Positions 13,551 to 21,937 of a stretch of DNA of 33,837 bases are shown here, piece after piece; within the stretch, counting starts at the first letter, position 1, and every line of letters begins with the position of its first letter. A program made the translations under genes and the position numbers. The notes under the pieces are model-generated. The model worked only from the letters and a program-made list of their open reading frames with translations, was not told the origin of the DNA and made no database searches. The DNA is from Chloroflexota bacterium. Lineage in GTDB: Bacteria > Chloroflexota > Anaerolineae > Anaerolineales > Anaerolineaceae. The stretch lies in the NCBI GenBank assembly GCA_012797815.1, contig JAAZOK010000103.1:1-33837 (forward strand), in the 5' to 3' direction.

Positions 13551-16013
13551 ATGGAAATAAGCGGATTAAAAAGAATAGATATTGATCAGGAGATGCGCAC
13601 ATCCTATATCGATTACGCTATGAGCGTGATCGTGGCGCGCGCTCTCCCGGATGCCCGTGATGGCTTGAAACCGGTCCATCGGCGTATCCTGTATGCCATG
13701 ATGGACATGGGCATTCGTGCCAATTCATCCTACAAGAAGTCTGCCCGTATCGTGGGTGAAGTGCTCGGCAAATACCACCCGCATGGCGATGCCGCGGTCT
13801 ATGATGCCATGGCACGTATGGCGCAGGATTTCTCAATGCGTTATATGTTAGTGGATGGGCAGGGTAACTTTGGCTCCATCGATGGCGATCCCCCGGCTGC
13901 CATGCGTTATACCGAAGCACGGATGGGCGCCATGGCGGAAGAGATACTGGTGGATATCGACAAGAACACCGTCGATTTCATCGATAACTTCGATGGCTCT
14001 CTGCAGGAGCCTTCTGTGCTGCCGGCGCGCCTGCCGAATATGCTGTTGAATGGCGCTTCCGGTATTGCGGTGGGCATGGCGACCAATATTCCCTCCCACA
14101 ACGTGGGCGAACTGTGTCGCACCCTCATTTATATGATCGACAACCAGGATAACTTTGATGACATTACCGTAGAAGACCTGGTGCGCTACTTGCCGGGACC
14201 GGATTTCCCGACCGGCGGTATTATCGTGGGTACCGAAGGTATCCGGCAAGCCTACAGCACCGGCAAAGGCAAGATCACGCTGCAAGGCAAAGCCCAGATC
14301 GAAGAGATCCGCGGCGGGCGCTATGCCATTCGTATCACCGAGATCCCCTATCAGGTGAACAAAACTACCCTCATCGAACGGATTGCCGACCTGGTGCGCT
14401 CTGACCGCATTCCCGAGATCTCGGATCTGCGCGACGAATCCGACCGTACCGGTATGCGCATCATCCTGGAATTGAAGCGTGCTGCGCAGCCCAAACGGGT
14501 GCTCAACCGCCTGTACAAATTTACCCAATTGCAATCCACGTTCGGTATCAACATGCTGGCGTTGGTGAATGATGAACCGCGTCTGCTGACTTTGAAACAC
14601 GCTTTGCAGATCTTCATCGATCACCGCATGGATGTCATCAAACGCCGTTCTGAGTTCGAGCTCGAAAAAGCGCGTAACCGCGCTCATATTCTGGAAGGGC
14701 TGTTGATCGCACTGGCAAATCTGGATGACGTGATTCGTACCATCCGTGAATCCAAGGATGCCGATGTCGCCAAGACCCAATTGATGAAACGCTTCAAACT
14801 GAGCGAGATCCAGGCACAAGCCATCCTCGATATGCAGTTGCGCCGTCTGGCAGCGCTGGAGCGCATGAAGATCGAAACCGAATATAAAGAGATAATGGAA
14901 CGCATCGCGTACCTTGAAGACCTGCTGGCACATCCCAAGAAGATGCTGGGTGTTATCCGTACTGATCTGGAAGAGATCAGCGAGAAATACAGCGATCGCC
15001 GCCGTACCCATATTTCAGAGGGTGGCGTGGAAGACCTGACCGAAGAAGATCTGGTCTCGGACGTTCCCGCTTTGGTGACCATCACCAGCCGCGGCTATAT
15101 CAAACGCGTTTCTCCCCAGGTGTATAGGACCCAGGCGCGCGGAGGGCGTGGTGTGATCGGGCAGGGTATGAAAGAGGAAGATGAGATCGACATGCTCATC
15201 CCATGTCGCGCACTGCACACACTGTTGTTTTTCTCAGATCGTGGGAAGGTCTATTCCGAAAAAGTTTTCCAGCTGCCCGAAGGCGGGCGCACCGATAAAG
15301 GTGTGTCGTTGATGAATCTGATCGCTGTGGAACAGGGCGAGCGCATCACGGCTGCGCTGGCGGTGCCGGATTTTGAAACCGCTGGCTACCTGACTTTCGC
15401 AACCACCCTGGGTTATATGAAGCGGGTGGAATTGAAGGAATTTGAAAGCGTGCGTCCTTCTGGTTTGATCGCCATCACCATGGGTGAAAAAGACGAGCTG
15501 GGTTGGGTGGCGATGACCGGTGGCAAAGATGAATTGATACTGGTAACTGCCAACGGACAGGCATTGCGTTTCAAAGAAGAGGATATCCGTCCCATGGGTC
15601 GCACTGCCCGTGGGGTGATCGGTATTCGCTTCAAAGAGGGCGATGCGCTGACCTCCATGGCTGTGGTGGAAAAAGGTGCTTCCTTGCTGGTGGTGACGGA
15701 ACAGGGTTATGGCAAACGTACGGACCTGGATGAATATCGCTGTCAGAGCCGTGGTACCCAGGGCGTAGCAACCATCGATAAGAATGCACTGGCCAAGATC
15801 GGCAAGATCGCCAGCGCACGGGTGGTGCAGAATGATGACCAGGTGACCATGATATCCAACAATGGCATCATCATCCGTTTGCTGGTGAAAGATATTTCCA
15901 GTTCCGGGCGAGCTACCCGCGGGGTCAAATTGATGAACCTGGAGAAATCGGACAAGGTCGCTTCGGTCGCGCGTTTCACCGATGGCATCTTGAGTGGGAA
16001 AGTAGGGAAATAG
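13551..16013 (+). CDS. gyrA: DNA gyrase subunit A
   Basis: Breakage-reunion subunit of gyrase, which introduces negative supercoils together with GyrB. The catalytic tyrosine is Tyr120 in [10 protein letters not shown]. The quinolone-resistance region reads [13 protein letters not shown], with Ala81 at the E. coli Ser83 position and Asp85 retained at the Asp87 position. The C-terminal beta-pinwheel (about 500-820) carries a GyrA-box-like QARGGRG near residue 530, which supports gyrase over topoisomerase IV ParC. The length of 820 aa is normal. GAGGAG lies 12 nt ahead of the ATG. gyrB is not in the window. The stop codon is 1 nt from the convergent birA stop, with no terminator between them. 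Confidence 0.96.
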   Translation: MEISGLKRIDIDQEMRTSYIDYAMSVIVARALPDARDGLKPVHRRILYAMMDMGIRANSSYKKSARIVGEVLGKYHPHGDAAVYDAMARMAQDFSMRYMLVDGQGNFGSIDGDPPAAMRYTEARMGAMAEEILVDIDKNTVDFIDNFDGSLQEPSVLPARLPNMLLNGASGIAVGMATNIPSHNVGELCRTLIYMIDNQDNFDDITVEDLVRYLPGPDFPTGGIIVGTEGIRQAYSTGKGKITLQGKAQIEEIRGGRYAIRITEIPYQVNKTTLIERIADLVRSDRIPEISDLRDESDRTGMRIILELKRAAQPKRVLNRLYKFTQLQSTFGINMLALVNDEPRLLTLKHALQIFIDHRMDVIKRRSEFELEKARNRAHILEGLLIALANLDDVIRTIRESKDADVAKTQLMKRFKLSEIQAQAILDMQLRRLAALERMKIETEYKEIMERIAYLEDLLAHPKKMLGVIRTDLEEISEKYSDRRRTHISEGGVEDLTEEDLVSDVPALVTITSRGYIKRVSPQVYRTQARGGRGVIGQGMKEEDEIDMLIPCRALHTLLFFSDRGKVYSEKVFQLPEGGRTDKGVSLMNLIAVEQGERITAALAVPDFETAGYLTFATTLGYMKRVELKEFESVRPSGLIAITMGEKDELGWVAMTGGKDELILVTANGQALRFKEEDIRPMGRTARGVIGIRFKEGDALTSMAVVEKGASLLVVTEQGYGKRTDLDEYRCQSRGTQGVATIDKNALAKIGKIASARVVQNDDQVTMISNNGIIIRLLVKDISSSGRATRGVKLMNLEKSDKVASVARFTDGILSGKVGK

Positions 16014-16014
16014 A

Positions 16015-16809
16015 TTACTTCATACCGGAATCAAGCGGGCGCAGGCTGACATCCCCCAGGGGAAAAACAAGCTGGCGCCCGTTTTTTTGTCGCAGCAACA
16101 GGTCGCCGTTGGCGGCAGTGCCGGTGAAGACTCCCTCCGTTTTTTGATCCCCGTTGCTGATGGTGACTGCCTGATTGAGGAAAGCTAGCCGTTCCTGCCA
16201 TTGGGATAAAAAGAGCGGGGAAGGAAATATCTCGCGCAGTTCAATGAGATTTTGCAATATGGCATGCAGCACTTCCCGGCGCTGCGGGGGCGGGTCGAGA
16301 GCATCCTGCAAACAGGCAGCCGGAAAAAGTAAGTCTTGTACAAGTGGGCGAGAACGCCTGCCAACGTTGACGCCGATACCTATCACTAACCCGCCTAGGC
16401 TATCCGCCTGCCAGGTGGCTTCGCACAGCACCCCACAGCACTTCTTTCCGTCCAACAACACGTCGTTTGGCCATTTGATCTGCACTGCTGTAGAGGGATG
16501 GAAGGACTCCAGCGCTTGTGTTACAGCCAGAGCTGCCAGTGCAGAAAAAAGCGCTAGCACATCCTGTTCGATCGGGCTGGGATATAAGATCAGGCTGAAG
16601 GAAAGTGAAGCACCCGCAGCAGCATGCCAGGCGCGGTGAAAACGTCCATGCCCGGCAGTTTGCCGGTCCGCCACCAGCAGGGAATATTCCACAGGCTTTT
16701 GGGATAGCCATTCCAGGGCGCTGGTGTTGGTGGAGGGCAGTTCGGAGAAAAAGCGTACTTCTCCGAGCGGCAGGTCATCCAGCAGATGGGCGGGTTCTTC
16801 TTGTTGCAT
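16015..16809 (-). CDS. birA: Biotin--[acetyl-CoA-carboxylase] ligase, no DNA-binding domain
   Basis: Cytoplasmic enzyme that makes biotinyl-AMP and attaches biotin to carboxyl carrier proteins. The family motifs are PSTNTSALEW, ADRQTAGHGRFHRAW (the biotin/ATP loop, usually GRGRRGR), IKWPNDVLLDGKKCCGVLCEA with the active lysine region, and GIGVNV. A small C-terminal domain (about 215-260) follows. There is no N-terminal winged helix, so it is a monofunctional ligase and not a biotin repressor. The length of 264 aa fits this class. The histidine in GHGR and the cysteines in KKCCG are departures from consensus. The ATG has no Shine-Dalgarno and a TATAAT ends 7 nt upstream, suggesting a leaderless mRNA. 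Confidence 0.92.
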   Translation of the reverse strand: MQQEEPAHLLDDLPLGEVRFFSELPSTNTSALEWLSQKPVEYSLLVADRQTAGHGRFHRAWHAAAGASLSFSLILYPSPIEQDVLALFSALAALAVTQALESFHPSTAVQIKWPNDVLLDGKKCCGVLCEATWQADSLGGLVIGIGVNVGRRSRPLVQDLLFPAACLQDALDPPPQRREVLHAILQNLIELREIFPSPLFLSQWQERLAFLNQAVTISNGDQKTEGVFTGTAANGDLLLRQKNGRQLVFPLGDVSLRPLDSGMK

Positions 16810-16816
16810 GGGTTGA

Positions 16817-16822
16817 ATTATA
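16817..16822 (-). promoter_or_regulatory. -10 box of birA, leaderless type
   Basis: TATAAT on the minus strand, 7 nt (TCAACCC) before the birA ATG. It lies just downstream of the hsp20 terminator, so birA has its own start. No clear -35 is seen. Confidence 0.65.
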
Positions 16823-16833
16823 GACCGGAAACA

Positions 16834-16861
16834 AAAAGACAGTCCGGCTGGACTGTCTTTT
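16834..16861 (-). terminator. Intrinsic terminator after hsp20
   Basis: A perfect 12-bp stem AAAAGACAGTCC (16834-16845) and GGACTGTCTTTT (16850-16861) with a 4-nt loop. The arms carry A and T runs, so it can work in both directions. On the minus strand it lies 21 nt after the hsp20 stop. Confidence 0.9.
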
Positions 16862-16881
16862 CGAGTATTTATTTTTGGTGC

Positions 16882-17304
16882 TTATTTGCTGACACTGACC
16901 TTGATGGTCTTGGGTTTGGCTTCTTCTGCCTTGGGAACCCGCAGGGTCAGGACCCCGTTTTCCACATTGGCTTCTGCCTTGGCAGCGTTCAGGGTGGAGG
17001 GCAGGGTGATGGTGCGATGGAATTTTCCACCCGGGATCTCCTTGTGGATGTAGTTAACCTTTTCATCCTTGCCAAAATCGAGTTCACCGCTCAGGGTGAC
17101 CGTTTCGTTGATGACCTGGATATTGAGATCTTCAGGTTTCAAACCGGGTATCAACGCCGTGACGATGAAATCATCATCTTCAGCGCGCACATCAATGGGC
17201 ACCATTACCTCGCGCTCTGAGAAAGGCATATCATCATCGAAAAACTCACGCATGCGGCGCATTCGCGCGGCTCTGCCAAAAGGTGAATAAACATAGTATG
17301 TCAT
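16882..17304 (-). CDS. Small heat-shock protein, Hsp20 family
   Basis: Cytoplasmic ATP-independent holdase chaperone that binds unfolding proteins. The alpha-crystallin domain spans about 34-135: VPIDVRAEDDDFIVTALIPGLKPEDLNIQVINETVTLSGE opens it, and the family A-x-x-x-n-G-v-L hallmark appears as AEANVENGVLTLRVPKAE. The short C-terminal tail carries TIKVSVSK, a weak form of the IXI oligomerisation motif. GGAGGT lies 6 nt before the ATG at 17304, so that start is preferred over a TTG six nt upstream. The length of 140 aa is normal. No CIRCE element is visible in the AT-rich upstream region (17311-17425). Confidence 0.93.
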   Translation of the reverse strand: MTYYVYSPFGRAARMRRMREFFDDDMPFSEREVMVPIDVRAEDDDFIVTALIPGLKPEDLNIQVINETVTLSGELDFGKDEKVNYIHKEIPGGKFHRTITLPSTLNAAKAEANVENGVLTLRVPKAEEAKPKTIKVSVSK

Positions 17305-17425
17305 GATCAAACCTCCATTTTTTGTTCTGTTTCTTATGCTATAAATAATAAAAAGGGATGATTAAAAATAGATAAGCGAAATCTCATTATTTTATTAAAA
17401 AAACCGCGCCGGTGAATTTGATTAA

Positions 17426-17434
17426 TGGTATGAT
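17426..17434 (+). promoter_or_regulatory. Extended -10 promoter of the small acidic protein gene
   Basis: TGGTATGAT is a TGn extension plus a TATGAT hexamer, 20 nt before the ATG at 17455. A GGAGAG ribosome site lies at 17444-17449. Confidence 0.55.
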
Positions 17435-17454
17435 TGTGCCTTTGGAGAGCAAGT

Positions 17455-17829
17455 ATGACAAAGAAAAATCTTGAAGATAAGATCACGATCATCGAAGGAC
17501 CTCCGCCGGTTTTCGAGCCAATCGAAGACGGCTGGGCGCTGGGGCTATCGGAAGGTCCTCTTTTATTTGATATGAGCCTGACCCAGGTGCGTACTTTCAA
17601 CGGTCCTGAATTGGTGGAACGTTGCCACCGCATGTGGAAGGAAAATGGAGTGATCCATTTGCACTACCGTAATGATATGGGTGTGGAAGAGACCGTACCG
17701 ATCATGGCAGCGCGTTCGATCGATACCGATGAGGGACAGATCCTGCTGCTGTGGACGCGCCATACCCCGGATGATTTCGAAGATTTCGATGATCTGGAGG
17801 GCGATGACGACGAGGATCAAGAAGATTAG
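17455..17829 (+). CDS. Small acidic protein of unknown function
   Basis: I do not recognise this 124-aa protein. It begins MTKKNLEDKITIIEGPPPVFEPIEDGW, has a central region with conserved-looking hydrophobic strands (VIHLHYRND, VPIMAAR, QILLLW), and ends in a tail rich in Asp and Glu from about residue 103. There is no signal peptide or membrane segment, so it should be cytoplasmic. The start at 17455 is set by GGAGAG and an extended -10. Upstream in-frame codons lie in the promoter. It is a single-gene unit, divergent from hsp20 and closed by its own terminator. The acidic tail could mimic nucleic acid or bind a basic partner; that is speculation. Confidence 0.8.
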   Translation: MTKKNLEDKITIIEGPPPVFEPIEDGWALGLSEGPLLFDMSLTQVRTFNGPELVERCHRMWKENGVIHLHYRNDMGVEETVPIMAARSIDTDEGQILLLWTRHTPDDFEDFDDLEGDDDEDQED

Positions 17830-17846
17830 TGACTTGATTGAAAAAG

Positions 17847-17878
17847 AAACGGGTGAACCAAATCAGTTCACCCGTTTT
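17847..17878. terminator. Bidirectional terminator between convergent genes
   Basis: Arms AAACGGGTGAAC (17847-17858) and GTTCACCCGTTT (17866-17877) form a perfect 12-bp stem with a 7-nt loop. It has T after it on the plus strand and a T-rich tract after it on the minus strand, so it can serve both the acidic-protein gene and the patatin gene. Confidence 0.9.
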
Positions 17879-17890
17879 GGCTTAAAAAAC

Positions 17891-18886
17891 CTAACGATCT
17901 TTGAGGAAGTTCAATGCTCCCTGCCGTCCGGCTTCTTTGAGCATGTTGTATTTTTCGTCACCTTCCACGATGGAGAAATCTGTTGATTGGATGCCACAGT
18001 CAGAAATAGCGATGGTGCGATGCTGGTCGATGAAGCTGGTTTCGAACTGGGTGGTTTCAAAAGCGGTGTACAGATTGCCGATCACGATGCCCAGGTAATC
18101 CATCAGGTTGCGCGGCATTTCGTTCTTTACCAGCTTCAACCCATTTTCGGGATAGAGGAACATCCCCAATGTTTCCGGGTTGCCCTTGGTGCGTTTCAGA
18201 TCGGCTTTCTTGACATAGGGCGGTTGGTCGAACAGCTTGATGGGATAGTTGTTGAACAAGCCGCCATCCACGTAATAATCACCCTTGCCGAATTTCTGCC
18301 CGTCGAAACGCAGTGCCTCAAAATAAAGCGGGATCGACATGGACATGCGTACCGCATCTGCCACTGCTACATGGGGTGTATCGTGATAGGACATGATCTC
18401 GCCCTGGCGCTTGATGAGGTTGGCGACCACAATATAGAGATCGCGAAAGCCGCGTTTGTGGAAATCGGCAAAGGTAGCATCCGCATTGCCGTCGCAATGT
18501 TCCGCCACTACCGAACGCAGCCATTCATGGAAATAGGAGCTGGAATACAACCCGTATGATCTCACGATGCGCGCCAGTTTTTCTTCTTCGCTGGGCAGGA
18601 TGGTGGGGATCCTGCGTTTTCTGGTAGAAGCCTGCGGGATCTTGCGAAAATCAAGCGTGGAGAAAAGCTCCAGGATCTCCGCCACCGGCAGGCGCAGGCT
18701 GACCAGGAAAGCCGAAATGGCACCGGCAGAGGTGCCCGCCACACGCTGGATGCCGGGCAAAATGCCGTGCTCTTCTAATACTTCCAGTGCCCCGATATAA
18801 GCGATGCCGCGGATGCCGCCCCCCTTGAAGACCAGGTTGCGGTAGGGGATGGGCTTTGAAAATAAAGTCGTGAAAATTGAATTCAT
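17891..18886 (-). CDS. Patatin-like phospholipase
   Basis: Predicted lipid acyl hydrolase with a Ser-Asp dyad. The oxyanion-hole motif KGGGIRG (21-27), the nucleophile elbow GTSAG (51-55, Ser53) and the DGG motif YVDGGLFNNYP (Asp207) are all intact, so it should be active. There is no signal peptide, so it is probably cytoplasmic or peripheral to the membrane. The length of 331 aa fits small bacterial patatins. GAAGGG lies about 4 nt before the ATG. It is a lone gene, convergent with the acidic-protein gene and divergent from the AT-rich membrane protein. No cyclic-nucleotide synthase is nearby, so a CBASS effector role is not supported. The substrate is unknown. Confidence 0.9.
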   Translation of the reverse strand: MNSIFTTLFSKPIPYRNLVFKGGGIRGIAYIGALEVLEEHGILPGIQRVAGTSAGAISAFLVSLRLPVAEILELFSTLDFRKIPQASTRKRRIPTILPSEEEKLARIVRSYGLYSSSYFHEWLRSVVAEHCDGNADATFADFHKRGFRDLYIVVANLIKRQGEIMSYHDTPHVAVADAVRMSMSIPLYFEALRFDGQKFGKGDYYVDGGLFNNYPIKLFDQPPYVKKADLKRTKGNPETLGMFLYPENGLKLVKNEMPRNLMDYLGIVIGNLYTAFETTQFETSFIDQHRTIAISDCGIQSTDFSIVEGDEKYNMLKEAGRQGALNFLKDR

Positions 18887-18966
18887 AGTACCCTTCGAGA
18901 ATAGATCGTTGAAATTAGTTTTAACTATATACTATTAAATAAAGTTTACCAGGGGAAGTATTTAAC

Positions 18967-19584
18967 ATGGATGAAAAAATAGATTGGACGGCAATTCATA
19001 TTGCGGAATTCGAAGCTAGAAGAAAAGAAATAATGTTTCGCCTTGAATGTTTGCAGCGTGTGTTTGAACAAACAATCATTACTACTGGTATCGTTGTAAC
19101 GATACTCGGATTATATATTAAGGAATATATTAACATCATTTTTATTTTATTAATGCTTTTGGTATCGACATTAATCTTTTTTTTCCTCCAGTTATCGTAT
19201 CTAAAACATCATTATTGGTTATTGATCAGTGCAAATTATGAGGAATGGGGTATTCGTATCAAAGATGATAAAAATGAAATATACCCTTTTCAAGGGTATG
19301 ATGTTTTTGTTGATACACTGAATAAATCTAAAGGAGTACAAAGCTTATATCTAAAGATCATTGGCTATTTTGAGGCAGCATTTCCGACTGCAATGGGTTT
19401 TTTAAATTTGGTCTTATTTTGGATTTTATTGTTTTCGAATTTATCTGAAATTGCAATTTCACTTACGAATTTCTTCCTGTTTTATTTTGGATATACGGAA
19501 ATCATTTTTTTCATTATCCTTGTTATGATAGGAATTACGCAACGCAATTGGGCTGTACGCGGTAAAAAATTTGTCTTGAAATAA
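18967..19584 (+). CDS. AT-rich multi-pass membrane protein of unknown function
   Basis: I do not recognise this 205-aa protein with certainty. A charged N-terminal helix (AEFEARRKEIMFRLECLQRVFEQ) leads into two membrane segments at about 36-52 and 55-78. A soluble loop of about 60 residues follows, then two or three more segments to about 190 and a basic C-terminus. The front half resembles widespread uncharacterised two-TM proteins that begin E-[YF]-x-x-L-R-x-E-I. The coding sequence is much richer in A and T than its neighbours and uses many AAA, ATT and TTA codons, suggesting recent acquisition. AGGGGAAG precedes the ATG by 8 nt, and TTGAAA (18909-18914) with TATTAA (18933-18938) could be its promoter. 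Confidence 0.8.
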   Translation: MDEKIDWTAIHIAEFEARRKEIMFRLECLQRVFEQTIITTGIVVTILGLYIKEYINIIFILLMLLVSTLIFFFLQLSYLKHHYWLLISANYEEWGIRIKDDKNEIYPFQGYDVFVDTLNKSKGVQSLYLKIIGYFEAAFPTAMGFLNLVLFWILLFSNLSEIAISLTNFFLFYFGYTEIIFFIILVMIGITQRNWAVRGKKFVLK

Positions 19585-19624
19585 AAAAGAATATTTTATT
19601 GATTAAAAACTCTCTAAAAAAGAT

Positions 19625-21040
19625 TTATCTATCTAGTGACTTATAAATTCTTACCAGAGCTAGTGTATCAAGCGCGCAGTATTCTAGCATAGCATTGATG
19701 GTCTTTATTTTTTCATCCTCATCGAATTCTCCATTCACCACCTCCCACCACACGACCGAAGCCTCATCACCTTTTTTGATCGCCATATCCTCATACGTCA
19801 ATTCCGGCACCAGCACCGGCAGCACTTTCTTGATGGAGGCGCTGCCGTGAAAATCAGGATGGATGTACAGCCCCCGGCTGAAGATCTCCATCAGGTCATA
19901 GATGCGGGCGTTGACATCTTCTAAGAAGGGTGCCGACTCCGGGTGCATCTCCGCCATGTCACGATTGCGCGTCATCTCAAAGGCTTTGTTCCACACCAGG
20001 ATGCTACCCTGCGGGGCAATGTGTGCGGCAAGTTCTTGCAGCAGGGCGGGTGCCGGGTCGCTGAAGGTCGTGTGCAGGTCCTCATAGTGTTCTGGTGTAG
20101 CATGGGGTGCGGGCTGGACGTGCAGGGAAAACTGGAATGCGATGTGCTGGTTGGGGCGGTAACCATCGAAAGGCGGTAGGGCAGGGTTGCAGGTTTCGTA
20201 ATCCAGGAAGTGCAGCGGGTATTGCAGGGTCGCCAGGCTCTCCTGGATGGCTGTGCGGTCGATATACGGCTGCCCGGCTTTGACCACCTCTACATATTGT
20301 GCTTGTTTATCCGAGAGTTTGAAATCTGCCGGAATGGCGTGGATGGCTCTCACTCCCATCTCTTCCAACTGCAAGGCTTTGTTGCGGTGCAGACGGCTGA
20401 TCTCATAGGTGGGATGCTCCGGCAGGTCGGGATGGCATAGTTCGGGGAAGGGACAATCGTCGGGTTTACGGCAGTGTTCGATGCCGTGCGGCTCGGGTTG
20501 TATCAATATCTGTTGGGCGGCTCGCATAAAGACCTGTGTCTGGGGAGTGCGCTCCGCTACCTGTTCGCTGATATCCTCGCATAAAAAGAGCTGTGCTAGA
20601 TCCAACTCTCCCCGCCGGCGGTATTCCTTGTTGAGGTGCACCAGGTATAGATGGCGTAGTGGAATGGTCTGCATGCACACCTGCGCTTGAAAAGCCACAT
20701 CGAACAGGTCCTCCTTGTCGATGGAAGAGCTGCTTTTGATCTCGTACAGGTCGTAGCAATCTGCATCCTCGTCTTTGATGAGCGCATCCGTACGAGCCAG
20801 GAAGATATCTTGCGTGTAGGTGATCTGTTGCAGGTGGCTGGCACGAGCGTATTTTGGCAGGATAACTTGCTGCAGGTAGTTTTGTGCCAGGGCTTCCACC
20901 TGCTGTCCCTGCTGCCTGCGAAACTCATCCATGGCGCTGGGCAGTTGTGCCGGGATATAGCCATGTTTAAACGCCCAGAAGTGCAGCGGTGTATCCAGAA
21001 AAAGACGAAAATCGGTTTTGGTGATGTTCTGTTCAGGCAT
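19625..21040 (-). CDS. DUF2779-type protein: PD-(D/E)XK nuclease fused to a DEDD exonuclease
   Basis: Predicted cytoplasmic DNA-processing protein of 471 aa. The N-terminal half has PD-(D/E)XK motifs: TDALIKDE (Asp85) and YEIKSS (Glu100, Lys102). Cysteines at 190, 196 and 202 recall the iron-sulfur cluster of Cas4 and AddB nucleases. The C-terminal half has a DnaQ-like fold with LDYETC (Asp280, Glu282), IYDLMEIF (Asp382) and EYCALD (Tyr454, Asp458), making it DEDDy-type. The usual N-terminal cysteine of the CP-x-x-W motif is missing, as that site reads LDTPLHFW. The ATG at 21040 is chosen because AGGAGGGG lies upstream; a frame extension to 21085 would run across the TATAAT. No cas genes are adjacent. 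Confidence 0.85.
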   Translation of the reverse strand: MPEQNITKTDFRLFLDTPLHFWAFKHGYIPAQLPSAMDEFRRQQGQQVEALAQNYLQQVILPKYARASHLQQITYTQDIFLARTDALIKDEDADCYDLYEIKSSSSIDKEDLFDVAFQAQVCMQTIPLRHLYLVHLNKEYRRRGELDLAQLFLCEDISEQVAERTPQTQVFMRAAQQILIQPEPHGIEHCRKPDDCPFPELCHPDLPEHPTYEISRLHRNKALQLEEMGVRAIHAIPADFKLSDKQAQYVEVVKAGQPYIDRTAIQESLATLQYPLHFLDYETCNPALPPFDGYRPNQHIAFQFSLHVQPAPHATPEHYEDLHTTFSDPAPALLQELAAHIAPQGSILVWNKAFEMTRNRDMAEMHPESAPFLEDVNARIYDLMEIFSRGLYIHPDFHGSASIKKVLPVLVPELTYEDMAIKKGDEASVVWWEVVNGEFDEDEKIKTINAMLEYCALDTLALVRIYKSLDR

Positions 21041-21064
21041 GGGATAGCTGCCCCTCCTGGTTAG

Positions 21065-21070
21065 ATTATA
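21065..21070 (-). promoter_or_regulatory. -10 box of the DUF2779 gene
   Basis: TATAAT on the minus strand, 24 nt before the ATG at 21040, with AGGAGGGG between. It supports the shorter start of the gene. Confidence 0.6.
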
Positions 21071-21119
21071 GCGAATTAATGGCATTAAATTAGTTAAAAA
21101 GCGAAAAACAACATGCTTA

Positions 21120-21128
21120 TGCTATAAT
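21120..21128 (+). promoter_or_regulatory. Extended -10 promoter of the glpQ/ugpQ-like gene
   Basis: TGCTATAAT (TGn plus TATAAT), 17 nt before the ATG at 21146. TTGAGG between them can serve as ribosome site. It is divergent from the DUF2779 promoter. Confidence 0.7.
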
Positions 21129-21145
21129 GCGAACTTGAGGTTATC

Positions 21146-21907
21146 ATGAATAATCATCGTTTATTTGAACTGGTCACCCCGGTGGTGTTTGCCCACCGCG
21201 GGGCATCCAAATTTGCCCCTGAGAACACCATCGCGTCCTTCCGCAGCGCACTGGAGATGGGAGCACTGGCGCTGGAACTGGATATCACCCTCACCAGAGA
21301 TGGGGAAGTGGTGGTCATTCATGATGACACGGTCGACCGCACTACCGGTGGCGCAGGCGCCGTAGCCGACCTTGATCTGGCTGAGATCAAAAGGCTGGAT
21401 GCAGGGATAGGGTTTTCTCCCGAATTCAAAGGAGAGAAGATCCCGACGCTGCAGGAGGTTTTCGCCTTTGTTCAGGATAAAGCCCTGATCAACATCGAAT
21501 TGAAGAATGCCGGTAAGCGCAATGCGGAACTGGTGCAGAAAGCGCTAGATCTGGTCACCTCCATGCACATGCAGGAGACCATCATTTTTTCTTCTTTTTA
21601 CCCGTACAATGTCCGCATGGTGCGTGAATTGTTGCCGGAATGCCCGGTAGGATTACTAACTCTCCCCGGCATCCCGGGAAGATTGGAGATCCTGTTTTCA
21701 TCCAGACTCAGTCCGGATATGATCCATCCGCATTACTCCAACCTGTCGGCAGCGTTTATTCAAAAACAGCATGCCAGATTGCGGCGGGTGCATACCTATA
21801 CGGTCAATGAGCCGGCTTTGATTCGCAAGATGATCGATTGGGAAGTGGACGGGTTTTTCTGTGATGACCTTATTACCGCACAGCGGGTTTTCATAGATAC
21901 TCACTAA
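21146..21907 (+). CDS. Glycerophosphodiester phosphodiesterase (UgpQ-type)
   Basis: Hydrolyses glycerophosphodiesters from phospholipid turnover to glycerol-3-phosphate and an alcohol. The GDPD TIM-barrel signature is intact: FAHRGASKFAPENTIASF (His17, Arg18), LELDITLTRDGEVVVIHDD (Glu44, Asp46, His59), and late motifs INIELK and VHTYTVNEP. The length of 253 aa and the lack of a signal peptide match the cytoplasmic UgpQ class rather than the periplasmic GlpQ class. It stands 30 nt before the GH3 gene, which has its own -10 box in the gap, so cotranscription is possible but not required. Confidence 0.93.
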   Translation: MNNHRLFELVTPVVFAHRGASKFAPENTIASFRSALEMGALALELDITLTRDGEVVVIHDDTVDRTTGGAGAVADLDLAEIKRLDAGIGFSPEFKGEKIPTLQEVFAFVQDKALINIELKNAGKRNAELVQKALDLVTSMHMQETIIFSSFYPYNVRMVRELLPECPVGLLTLPGIPGRLEILFSSRLSPDMIHPHYSNLSAAFIQKQHARLRRVHTYTVNEPALIRKMIDWEVDGFFCDDLITAQRVFIDTH

Positions 21908-21924
21908 AGTTTGCATTTCCCTTT

Positions 21925-21930
21925 TATAAT
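21925..21930 (+). promoter_or_regulatory. -10 box of the GH3 gene, leaderless type
   Basis: TATAAT followed by 7 nt (TACATTG) and the ATG at 21938. There is no Shine-Dalgarno. The frame extends upstream to 21911, but that start would place the -10 box inside the coding region. Confidence 0.6.
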
Positions 21931-21937
21931 TACATTG

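Noticed and set aside
13848-15011. A 387-codon open frame on the minus strand inside gyrA.
   Set aside because: It is antisense to a clear gyrA coding region, has no ribosome site or recognisable domain, and is explained by the codon bias of the real gene.
17891-19584. Patatin lipase next to a membrane protein as a possible CBASS-type defence system.
   Set aside because: No nucleotide cyclase or other CD-NTase is nearby, the two genes are divergent, and the patatin has no added sensor domain.
19625-21040. A Cas4-like nuclease as a sign of a CRISPR locus.
   Set aside because: There is no repeat-spacer array or other cas gene in the window, and the exonuclease half identifies DUF2779.
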